DNA of 25,355 bases, taken from NCBI GenBank assembly GCA_964462865.1, contig CAYWZO010000028.1, forward strand, positions 1-25,355, in the 5' to 3' direction. Positions 7,739 to 13,986 of this stretch are shown in pieces (positions within the stretch are counted from its first letter, which is position 1; each line of letters begins with the position of its first letter). The position numbers and the translations under genes are program-made. The stretch is from Fen-1077 sp964462865 (lineage in GTDB: Bacteria; Chloroflexota; Dehalococcoidia; Dehalococcoidales; RBG-16-60-22). Below the pieces are notes generated by a model that was not told the origin of the DNA, did not search any database, and saw nothing but the letters and a program-made list of their open reading frames with translations.

Positions 7739-8335
7739 ATGCGTATTAAAGCTTTTCAAAACTTTTCCATCGGTAAACTAATAGAAAAAAATAAAAAAGA
7801 CAAACCCGGGGCCGAAGATGCACCGATCCCTGAGATAACCGAAATCAAAGACAACATCAACGGCCAGGCCGAAGACGTTGAAAATGCCACGGAGAAATTG
7901 GATGAACTCTCCGGTAAAGCCGGCATCATAGTGGAGGCCGATGACATTCCCGTCAGACCCCACGGCCCCACCGCCGAGCTCTCGGTCGAGCCGGAAGACC
8001 TGAATAATGACGTCGGCCTTACACTGGATGAAGCAGATAGCGAAGAATCTACAACACTCGGGGAAGAGGTAAATATAAGCGAGGTCAGCGCGGAAAAAAC
8101 CACTGCCCTGAAAGAAGCGCCGGTTGCCGCAGACCCCGCCCCCGCGGAAGAAAAGAACGAAGCTAAACCGGACGAAGGCGATTCCTTGAATAACCTCTTC
8201 AGTACTGAAGAGGATGAGGAAAATCCGCTGGCCAGCCTGATAAACAGCCTTCCGGACGTGACTGTCCAGGAGCTGATGGACGACCTGGAAGAGATACAGC
8301 GGATAATCAATGAATGGAGACCGAGCACGAAATGA
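7739..8335 (+). CDS. Acidic protein of unknown function, last gene of the archaellum-like cluster
   Basis: The 198-aa protein has no TM segment or signal peptide. A short basic N-terminus (MRIKAFQNFSIGKLIEKNKK) is followed by a long Glu/Asp/Ala-rich, probably disordered middle and a C-terminal amphipathic helix pair (ENPLASLINSLPDVTVQELM, then a charged helix ending INEWRPSTK). It has a strong AAAGGAGG start signal and follows arlI by 36 nt, so it is very probably part of the same operon. The acidic-linker-plus-helical-end design resembles the ArlCDE-like protein at 4126 without clear sequence identity. It may be a cytosolic partner of ArlH/ArlI or an adaptor linking the motor to the kinases downstream. 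I do not recognise the family. Confidence 0.7.
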   Translation: MRIKAFQNFSIGKLIEKNKKDKPGAEDAPIPEITEIKDNINGQAEDVENATEKLDELSGKAGIIVEADDIPVRPHGPTAELSVEPEDLNNDVGLTLDEADSEESTTLGEEVNISEVSAEKTTALKEAPVAADPAPAEEKNEAKPDEGDSLNNLFSTEEDEENPLASLINSLPDVTVQELMDDLEEIQRIINEWRPSTK

Positions 8336-8519
8336 ATCTGGTAACAGCGGGACTGGGGGAATACCCCGATAAAATAGAGGGTTATCATGGTTGCCCCTCT
8401 GCAGTGGCGGTAGTAGCCTGAAAATGCGGGGCAACCGTGTTCAATTGCCTGCGATGCATGACGCTATAAATAGGTCATGGGAAAGGGAAGCACGAGCCGG
8501 TTAATCAGGGAGGCTGGAG
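8336..8519 (+). other. Leader region with mutually exclusive hairpins before the kinase operon
   Basis: This 184-nt gap separates the archaellum-like cluster from the signalling genes. GGTTGCCCC (8389-8397) pairs perfectly with GGGGCAACC (8428-8436). AGAGGG (8376-8381) pairs with CCCTCT (8395-8400). The two stems share bases 8395-8397 and cannot form together. A further stem ATGAC (8458-8462)/GTCAT (8474-8478) flanks a TATAAA (8465-8470). The kinase RBS GGGAGG follows just before 8520. Overlapping alternative stems are typical of regulated leaders or antiterminators, but I match it to no known riboswitch class and see no T-tract terminator. Confidence 0.35.
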
Positions 8520-10034
8520 ATGGTAAACAAAGGCATTAAAAAAACCATATTATTAAATATACACCTGCGCTATATCATCGCCACGATGGCGGCCTGCTCC
8601 ATCATTTACTATCTGCCCGGTATCAGCGGTTTGGCCGGATGGACATCCCTCCAGCATAACCTTAACAACCTGCATAATTTATACGGCATCGACTTCCTCG
8701 GCCTGGTATTTTTCGCACCGGTGGTCTACGCAGCTTATGTCCTCGGCGTGATTCCGGCCATACTTACCGCGCTGGTTTCCATGCTGGTGTTGCTGCCATA
8801 CGCCGTCCTGCTGGACAATTACCCCAACGCCCTGTTCAAACCCACCGCCTTCGTCATTATCCTCGGCGCCGTCGGCGCGGTGGTCGCCATGCTGCAAAAG
8901 AGCGAACAGCAGCACCGCCAGCGGATGAAAGAGATGAAATGCCTCTATGATATCGGCAAGGCTGTTGAAGAGAGTGAAGCCGAAGACGAGTTTCTCGCCA
9001 AAGTGGTTACCTTCATCCCCCAGGCCATGCAGGACCCGGAGGAGACCAGCGTCAGGATTACCTTTCACGACCAGGTCTATAAAAGCCCGTATTTCCAGAA
9101 AACATTAAGTAAGATAGCCGAAAATCTGGTCGTAGGTGGTGAAGTAATGGGCATCGTGGAAATATACTCCGACCGCGATAACCCCTACCTGAAAAAGAGA
9201 AACCACCTGACCAAGACCCTGGCGGAAAGAATCGGCAGCGCCCTGCGGCAGATAGAGCTGGAACAATCGCTCCGGCACTACTATGAACAGCTCGAAAAAG
9301 ACGTAGAACTGCGCACGAAGGACCTCGAGCAGGTGCAGGAAAAGCTAATCCGCTCGGAAAGACTGGCGGCCGTGGGCGAACTGGCCTCCGGCGTGGGGCA
9401 CGAACTCCGTAACCCCCTGAACGTGATACGTAACTGCGCCTACCTGCTCAACATGGCCCTCTCCGATAAAGGCGACGAAGAAGCGGCCAACACCCTGAAA
9501 GTCCTGGATAAGCAGATTGACATCGCCAATAAAATCGTCACCGACCTGCTGGACTTCACGCGCATCAGGCCGCCGGCGCAGTCCAAGGTAGACCTCGGCA
9601 TCATCATCAAAGAAAGCCTGTCCTGGATAACGATACCGGAACATATCACGGTGAAAGCCAATCTAAACGGCCACTCGCCGCTGGTCAATACCGACGGCGA
9701 ACAGATAAGCCGCGTTTTTTCCAACATCATTTCCAATGCTGTCCAGGCGATGAGCGGTCCGGCGCCAGCCAGCCCTGGTGTACTGGGTATTGACATCGGC
9801 ACAGATGAAAGCTTTGCCTGGATACGCTTTAAGGACACCGGCTGCGGTATTTCCGAAGAAAATATGCATAAGATATTCGAGCCGCTCTTCACCACCAAAC
9901 CCAAAGGCATCGGTCTGGGACTGGCTATTTCCAAGCGACTTGTGGAGCAGAACAGCGGTAAAATCGAAGTCACCAGCCAGGTCGGCGAGGGAACTACCTT
10001 CACGGTAAAACTGCCACTGGGAAAAAGGAGGTAA
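8520..10034 (+). CDS. Membrane-bound sensor histidine kinase
   Basis: In this 504-aa protein the N-terminal 125 residues hold about four TM helices (for example FFAPVVYAAYVLGVIPAIL and AFVIILGAVGAVVAML) with no large extracytoplasmic loop. A GAF-like or uncharacterised segment (about 140-240) and a coiled-coil signalling helix (about 240-280) follow. The HisKA domain has the H-box GELASGVGHELRNPLNVIRN with phospho-acceptor His294. The HATPase_c domain has the N-box NIISNAVQAM, G1 DTGCGIS and G2 KGIGLGLAIS. All catalytic boxes are intact, so it should autophosphorylate and feed the receivers encoded next to it. Its own stop overlaps the RBS of the double-receiver gene, indicating translational coupling. 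The stimulus cannot be told from sequence; the membrane-embedded sensor suggests an envelope or lipid-soluble signal. Confidence 0.88.
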   Translation: MVNKGIKKTILLNIHLRYIIATMAACSIIYYLPGISGLAGWTSLQHNLNNLHNLYGIDFLGLVFFAPVVYAAYVLGVIPAILTALVSMLVLLPYAVLLDNYPNALFKPTAFVIILGAVGAVVAMLQKSEQQHRQRMKEMKCLYDIGKAVEESEAEDEFLAKVVTFIPQAMQDPEETSVRITFHDQVYKSPYFQKTLSKIAENLVVGGEVMGIVEIYSDRDNPYLKKRNHLTKTLAERIGSALRQIELEQSLRHYYEQLEKDVELRTKDLEQVQEKLIRSERLAAVGELASGVGHELRNPLNVIRNCAYLLNMALSDKGDEEAANTLKVLDKQIDIANKIVTDLLDFTRIRPPAQSKVDLGIIIKESLSWITIPEHITVKANLNGHSPLVNTDGEQISRVFSNIISNAVQAMSGPAPASPGVLGIDIGTDESFAWIRFKDTGCGISEENMHKIFEPLFTTKPKGIGLGLAISKRLVEQNSGKIEVTSQVGEGTTFTVKLPLGKRR

Positions 10035-10042
10035 ATCCGGAA

Positions 10043-10804
10043 ATGAACGACGAGCCGACTATCCTCATCGTCGATGATAACGAGGACTTGCTCCAGACCT
10101 TCGCCATGATACTCAAGCGGCGCGGTTTCTGCGTGGAAACCGCGGGCGACGGCAGCTCCGCCGTGGACAAGTTCAAGGAACAGAGCTTTGATGTTACGCT
10201 GATGGACATCGTCATGCCGGAGATGAACGGCGTGGAAGCCTTTAAAAAGATTAAAGAAATGGAGCCCGGCGCGCCGGTGATACTGATGACCGCCTACTCC
10301 GATGAAGAGCTGATACAGACCGCCCGGGAGGAAGGCATCCGCCAGATTATCCATAAACCCATCAGGATAGACCAGCTGATTGAGATGATTACCGAGGCCG
10401 CCAGCAGCCAGCCAATTCTCATCATCGATGATGATGCGGATATCTGCGAGACCCTCACCAGGGTACTCAAACTGGAAGGGCACGAAGTACTGACGGCGGG
10501 CAGCGGCGAAGAGGCGGTGGACATCGCCCGGGAGAGGGCCTGCCAGATGGCCTTCATCGATGTCAAGCTGCCGAAGATAGACGGGCTGGAGACCCTCTTA
10601 AGATTAAAGGAAGTCAACCCCGACCTGCTTACCGTTATGATGACCGGGTTCCGCAACGAGGTCAAGGACGCCCTGGAAAAAGCCCAGGCCGCCTCGGCCA
10701 TTACCTGTCTTTACAAACCCTTCGACCCGGCTGAAGCCGCCGATCTGGTGAAGAAAATCGGCAAAAAGCCGCGCCGCATCAGGAGAACCAATGAAGGACA
10801 GTGA
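10043..10804 (+). CDS. Tandem double-receiver response regulator without output domain
   Basis: The 253-aa protein consists of two complete receiver domains. REC1 (about 5-120) has D11/D12, phospho-acceptor D55 in LMDIVMP, T83 and K105. REC2 (about 124-245) has D129/D130/D131, D173 in FIDVKLP, the Thr in VMMTG and the Lys in YKPFD. Both therefore look phosphorylatable. There is no DNA-binding or enzymatic output, only a short basic tail. It probably works as a phosphate shuttle or sink between the kinases at 8520 and 10791, or docks on a protein target such as a filament motor. AAGGAGG overlaps the upstream stop, and the 3' end overlaps the next gene by 14 nt. Confidence 0.85.
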   Translation: MNDEPTILIVDDNEDLLQTFAMILKRRGFCVETAGDGSSAVDKFKEQSFDVTLMDIVMPEMNGVEAFKKIKEMEPGAPVILMTAYSDEELIQTAREEGIRQIIHKPIRIDQLIEMITEAASSQPILIIDDDADICETLTRVLKLEGHEVLTAGSGEEAVDIARERACQMAFIDVKLPKIDGLETLLRLKEVNPDLLTVMMTGFRNEVKDALEKAQAASAITCLYKPFDPAEAADLVKKIGKKPRRIRRTNEGQ

Positions 10805-12407
10805 GACCATTATCGTCGTTGATGATGACCGGGACTTCCTGGACATCATCCGGCGGATACTGGAACACCGGGGCTATCAGGTGGCGACCGCCCTCTCGGC
10901 GGAAGAAGCGGTAACCCATTTGAAGGAACGTTTCCACAATGTGGCGATTCTGGATATCAGCCTGCCGGACGCCGATGGCACCGAATTGCTCTCCAGAATC
11001 ACGGAGATGCATCCGGATATCATCGCCATCATGCTCACCGGTCATTCTTCGGTACAGAACGCGGTGCAGTCTTTGAACTGCGGCGCCTTCGCCTACCTGG
11101 AGAAACCGGTGGACCCGGAAAATTTAATGTCCGTCATCAACCGCGGGCTGGAAAGGCAGCAACTGCTGCTGGAAAACCGCCACTTGATGGAAGAACTGGA
11201 GCGCCACAACCACGTGACCAACACCCTGCTTGGTGTCTCCCAGGCAGTATCCCAATCGCTCGACCTGCAAAAAATCATCGACGCCGCCCTGGAAAAGGTC
11301 GCCGATTGCACCGGCCTGGAGGTGAGCTTCGTTTACCTTAAAAGGAACGACAGGTTGCAACTCATGGGACACCACGGTCTATCACCGATAATAGCTGATA
11401 ATATGCCGCCAGAGGTCAGCAAAGACAGGGGTACCATCGGTGGCATTTTCAGCCAGGGGAAATCCATAATCATTGAAGAACTCGCCAAAGACGCCGGGCA
11501 CGACCTCGGGTTTTTAAAGAGCGGAGGTTACCGGTCATTCGCCGGTGTGCCGTTGCTCATCCTTGGGGAAAGCATCGGTGTCCTGGGGGTGGCCACCAGC
11601 TTCGCGCATTATTTCAGCCCGGCTAACAGCGAACTGCTGATGGGCATCGGACGCGAGATAGCTATTGCCGTACGCAACGCGCAACTGTACGAAGAAGCTT
11701 CCAGCGCTAAGGCGCTCCGCGAACTCGATGCCATGCGCACCGAGTTCCTGGCCAACGTCTCGCACGAGCTCCGTACCCCGCTGGCGGTCATCAAGGGCTC
11801 GGCCAACAGCCTGCTCCAGCCGGACGTGATTTTCGACGAGCAAACGCGGCGCGAGTTCCTGATATCCATCGATAAAGACGCCGATACCCTGACCCACCTG
11901 GTCGACGACCTGCTGATGATGTCGCGCCTCGAGGCCGATGCCCTGGAAGTCAACCGCAAGCCGTGCACCGTATTGGAGATATTCGATACGGTGAAAGAGA
12001 GGCTGGAGAATCTGACTATCAAGCACCGCCTGCGCATCAGCATCCCCGATGCTACGCCACCGGTGGTAGCTGACGATGTCCGCATCGGCGAGGTGCTGAC
12101 TAATCTGGTGGAAAATGCCGTGAAGTTCTCTGATGAGAACACCAATATAACTATCGATGTTCAGCGAGTGGGAAATGAAATTATCATTAATGTTACCGAT
12201 GAAGGCGTCGGTATTCCTCCGGAACTACAAGAAAAAATTTTCGAACGCTTTTTCCAGGGCAACGGCCATAAGACCGGCCGGAGGAAAGGAACCGGGCTGG
12301 GGCTCGCCATTTGCCGCGGCATCGTCGAGGCCCACGGGGGTAAAATTTGGGTGGAGAGCGGCAGCGGCAGAGGTGTAAAATTCAGCTTCAGTCTTCCGGT
12401 GGCCTGA
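10791..12407 (+). CDS. Hybrid REC-GAF-histidine kinase (538 aa)
   Basis: The domains in order are: an N-terminal receiver (1-120) with D11-D13, phospho-acceptor D55 in AILDISLPDADG and the conserved Thr/Lys; a helical linker; a GAF domain (about 150-300); a HisKA domain with H-box FLANVSHELRTPLAVIKGS and His325; and HATPase_c with N-box NLVENAVKFS, G1 DEGVGIP and G2 GTGLGLAICRGIVEAHGG. There are no TM helices, so this is a cytosolic kinase whose activity may be set by phosphorylation of its own N-terminal receiver, for example by the membrane kinase at 8520, and by a GAF ligand. Its start lies inside the end of the double-receiver gene. The OmpR-type regulator 15 nt downstream is the likely phosphate recipient. 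Confidence 0.88.
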   Translation: MKDSETIIVVDDDRDFLDIIRRILEHRGYQVATALSAEEAVTHLKERFHNVAILDISLPDADGTELLSRITEMHPDIIAIMLTGHSSVQNAVQSLNCGAFAYLEKPVDPENLMSVINRGLERQQLLLENRHLMEELERHNHVTNTLLGVSQAVSQSLDLQKIIDAALEKVADCTGLEVSFVYLKRNDRLQLMGHHGLSPIIADNMPPEVSKDRGTIGGIFSQGKSIIIEELAKDAGHDLGFLKSGGYRSFAGVPLLILGESIGVLGVATSFAHYFSPANSELLMGIGREIAIAVRNAQLYEEASSAKALRELDAMRTEFLANVSHELRTPLAVIKGSANSLLQPDVIFDEQTRREFLISIDKDADTLTHLVDDLLMMSRLEADALEVNRKPCTVLEIFDTVKERLENLTIKHRLRISIPDATPPVVADDVRIGEVLTNLVENAVKFSDENTNITIDVQRVGNEIIINVTDEGVGIPPELQEKIFERFFQGNGHKTGRRKGTGLGLAICRGIVEAHGGKIWVESGSGRGVKFSFSLPVA

Positions 12408-12422
12408 TGGGAGGGTACACCA

Positions 12423-13118
12423 ATGGATAAAAAACGTATTATGATTGTAGACGATGACCCGGCAATACTCCGGTTACTAAGCACCAATCTCAAGGCCAGG
12501 GGTTACGAGGTCATCACCGCCACCAACGGCGAGGAATCCCTGGAAGCCGTACAGAGGGACTTCGTCGACCTTATCATCCTCGACCTGATGATGCCCAAGG
12601 TGGACGGCGTGGAAGTCTGCCGCCGCGTTAGAGAATGGTCCGACGTACCCATCATTATTCTTAGCGCCCGCGGCGACGAGAATGACAAGGTGAAATGCCT
12701 GGAGCTGGGCGCTGACGATTACCTTACCAAGCCTTTCGGCATCGCCGAGCTGATGGCGCGCATTAAGACGGCCTTCCGCCACCGCGGCGACCCTTCCGTG
12801 GCCCCCGCCCAGTCCAGCTTCAAGTGTAATGGCATGGAAATCAACTTCGCCAAGCGACGCGTCACGGTAGACGGCAAAGACATCACCCTCACTCCTACGG
12901 AATACTCGCTGTTGCAGCACCTGGCGGTCAACTCCGATAAAGTCCTCACCCACAGTATGTTGCTGCAAAGCATCTGGGGCAATGAATACTCGTCAGAGAA
13001 GGAATACCTGCGCGTCTTTGTCGGGCGTTTACGCCGTAAGCTTGAGCCGGACCCCAAGAACCCCAAGTATATCCAGACCATACCGGGCGTGGGCTATCAC
13101 CTGGCGGCGCTGAAGTAA
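12423..13118 (+). CDS. OmpR/KdpE-family DNA-binding response regulator
   Basis: The 231-aa protein is of standard length. The receiver (1-120) has D10-D12, phospho-acceptor D54 in IILDLMMPKVDG, a Ser in IIILSARG and a Lys in DYLTKPFG. The winged-helix domain (about 130-231) has LTPTEYSLLQHLAVNSDKVL, LLQSIWG, LRVFVGRLRRKLEPDP and IQTIPGVGYHL, all OmpR/PhoB signatures. It should bind promoter DNA after phosphorylation by the hybrid kinase immediately upstream. GGGAGGG precedes the ATG. Targets cannot be read off, but local pilus or archaellum genes are plausible. The stand-alone receiver at 23707 is a close degenerate relative of its REC domain. Confidence 0.9.
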   Translation: MDKKRIMIVDDDPAILRLLSTNLKARGYEVITATNGEESLEAVQRDFVDLIILDLMMPKVDGVEVCRRVREWSDVPIIILSARGDENDKVKCLELGADDYLTKPFGIAELMARIKTAFRHRGDPSVAPAQSSFKCNGMEINFAKRRVTVDGKDITLTPTEYSLLQHLAVNSDKVLTHSMLLQSIWGNEYSSEKEYLRVFVGRLRRKLEPDPKNPKYIQTIPGVGYHLAALK

Positions 13119-13203
13119 GCCACCGAAAAATCCTCTTGAGAGCCAGAACCCAGTTTACATCGGTACTACCCCCGATACTATTTGGGTGACATCTTACTGT
13201 TCC

Positions 13204-13259
13204 TATCACCGTAAAAAACGTATCATTTTATACGTATCAACCTGTATCATGGCATATCA
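13204..13259 (+). repeat. Cluster of TATCA direct repeats upstream of the BldC-like gene (putative operator)
   Basis: TATCA occurs five times on the plus strand at 13204, 13221, 13235, 13245 and 13255, so successive starts are 17, 14, 10 and 10 bp apart. The copies at 13221, 13235 and 13245 are preceded by G (GTATCA), and the first two of those by ACG. The array ends about 40 bp before the start codon of a BldC-like MerR-type regulator. BldC-family proteins are known to bind head-to-tail on direct repeats spaced about one helical turn, so this is a good candidate autoregulatory operator. The rest of 13119-13299 shows no convincing sigma70 promoter, though TATCAT within the repeats could double as a -10. 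Confidence 0.55.
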
Positions 13260-13286
13260 AATTATGTCATTGAAACATTTCCTCGC

Positions 13287-13292
13287 AGGGGG
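13287..13292 (+). promoter_or_regulatory. Ribosome binding site deciding the BldC-like start
   Basis: AGGGGG lies 7 nt before ATG at 13300. The in-frame ATG at 13294 is too close (1 nt), and the earlier in-frame ATGs (13186, 13249, 13264) have no ribosome binding site and lie within or before the repeat array. Confidence 0.65.
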
Positions 13293-13299
13293 TATGGGT

Positions 13300-13515
13300 A
13301 TGCCAGTGCAAATAAATGACAGAACATATTACCGAACCTCGGAGGTGTGCCAGCTTGCCCGCATCAGCCGGAGCACCCTGTTGCGCTGGTTGAAGGATGA
13401 CAGTCTGGCGATACCCGATTACCGGGATAGAAGGAGCTGGCGCCTATTCACGGAAAAGGACGTTAGGACGCTTGTCTCGGAAGCCAACCGGGTCTGCGAA
13501 GCACAAAACAGATAA
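13300..13515 (+). CDS. BldC-like small MerR-type HTH regulator (71 aa)
   Basis: This is a single winged HTH of the MerR/excisionase type: YYRTSEVCQLARISRSTLLR (helix-turn-helix), then the wing YRDRRSWRLFTEKDVRTLV. There is no dimerisation coiled coil or effector domain, and the length is close to that of BldC (about 68 aa). Such proteins bind DNA cooperatively on direct repeats. The upstream region carries TATCA repeats with 10-bp spacing, which suggests autoregulation and possibly control of the pilin gene 57 nt downstream. A longer start at 13186 is possible in frame but would absorb the repeats into coding sequence and lacks an RBS. A phage excisionase is the alternative, but no integrase or other phage genes are nearby. 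Confidence 0.8.
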   Translation: MPVQINDRTYYRTSEVCQLARISRSTLLRWLKDDSLAIPDYRDRRSWRLFTEKDVRTLVSEANRVCEAQNR

Positions 13516-13531
13516 CCGGATATCCATCCGG
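13516..13531 (+). repeat. Perfect hairpin between regulator and prepilin genes
   Basis: CCGGAT (13516-13521) pairs with ATCCGG (13526-13531) around loop ATCC, starting at the first base after the regulator's stop. There is no T-tract. It could stabilise the 5' end of an abundant pilin transcript or weaken read-through from the regulator. Confidence 0.35.
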
Positions 13532-13572
13532 CACTTTAATATAAAGCCCAATAAGATAAAGGAGGCAAAGCA

Positions 13573-13941
13573 ATGAACGGAATCATCAAGAGGCACCGCA
13601 GGGGCGAGAAAGGGTTTACCCTGGTCGAACTGCTCATCGTCTTCACGCTGCTGGCGGTCCTGGCGGCCATCATGATCCCCAATGTCGCCGGGATGGTCGG
13701 CTACGGCCATACCCAGAGCGCCGCTGCGGAAAAGTCGATCGTACAATCGGCGATGGATGCCATGATGGCCAAGGAAAACGTCAGTTCGGTAAACGTGACC
13801 TCGGTCACGAATGACATGGCCGACTTCCCCGATGATGCCACGGTCACCCTCTATCCGGACTACCTGCGTACCCAGTACACCACCGGCACGTATTCCTGCA
13901 ATGCTACCGGGTTTGTCGTTCAAGTCGCAACCGGCTATTAA
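13573..13941 (+). CDS. Type IV prepilin, probable major pilin (122 aa)
   Basis: A class III leader of 14 residues rich in Lys/Arg ends in Gly14. It is followed by FTLVELLIVFTLLAVLAAIM, the methylated hydrophobic N-terminal helix with Glu at +5 of the mature protein. The prepilin peptidase should cut between Gly14 and Phe15. The mature domain is short (about 108 residues), Ser/Thr/Asp-rich, with no disulphide pair (one Cys). AAAGGAGG gives a very strong start. It is the first structural gene of the pilus block, separate from the pseudopilins after pilC, and has the best-conserved leader, so it is the best candidate for the main subunit. Context excludes the archaellin family, which has a different leader and tail. 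Confidence 0.88.
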   Translation: MNGIIKRHRRGEKGFTLVELLIVFTLLAVLAAIMIPNVAGMVGYGHTQSAAAEKSIVQSAMDAMMAKENVSSVNVTSVTNDMADFPDDATVTLYPDYLRTQYTTGTYSCNATGFVVQVATGY

Positions 13942-13986
13942 AGGTACCAGGGTCTTCAGGGAAAATTTAGTATAAGCGGGTGCCCT

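Noticed and set aside
1..8335. Window belongs to an archaeon
   Set aside because: The same strand continues into PilB with MshEN, PilC, PilM/N/O and PilV/W/X-type pilins, with intrinsic terminators and a -35/-10 promoter before the tRNA. These are bacterial features.
7756..8434. Two overlapping minus-strand open frames opposite the acidic orphan gene
   Set aside because: Their Ser-, Phe- and Gly-rich translations are what acidic codons give when read backwards. The plus-strand gene has a strong RBS and operonic spacing.
8445..8470. Possible promoter TTGCCT ... TATAAA before the kinase operon
   Set aside because: The spacer is only 14 bp, too short for a sigma70 promoter, and no better -35 lies 16-18 bp upstream of TATAAA.
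9440..10483. Long minus-strand open frame (347 codons) opposite the kinase and double-receiver genes
   Set aside because: The plus strand encodes intact, recognisable kinase and receiver domains there. The minus frame has no recognisable domain, and no gene elsewhere in the window is on that strand.
13186..13299. Longer N-terminus for the BldC-like regulator
   Set aside because: The extension lacks an RBS, covers the repeat array and encodes a stretch unlike any HTH protein start. AGGGGG supports ATG at 13300.
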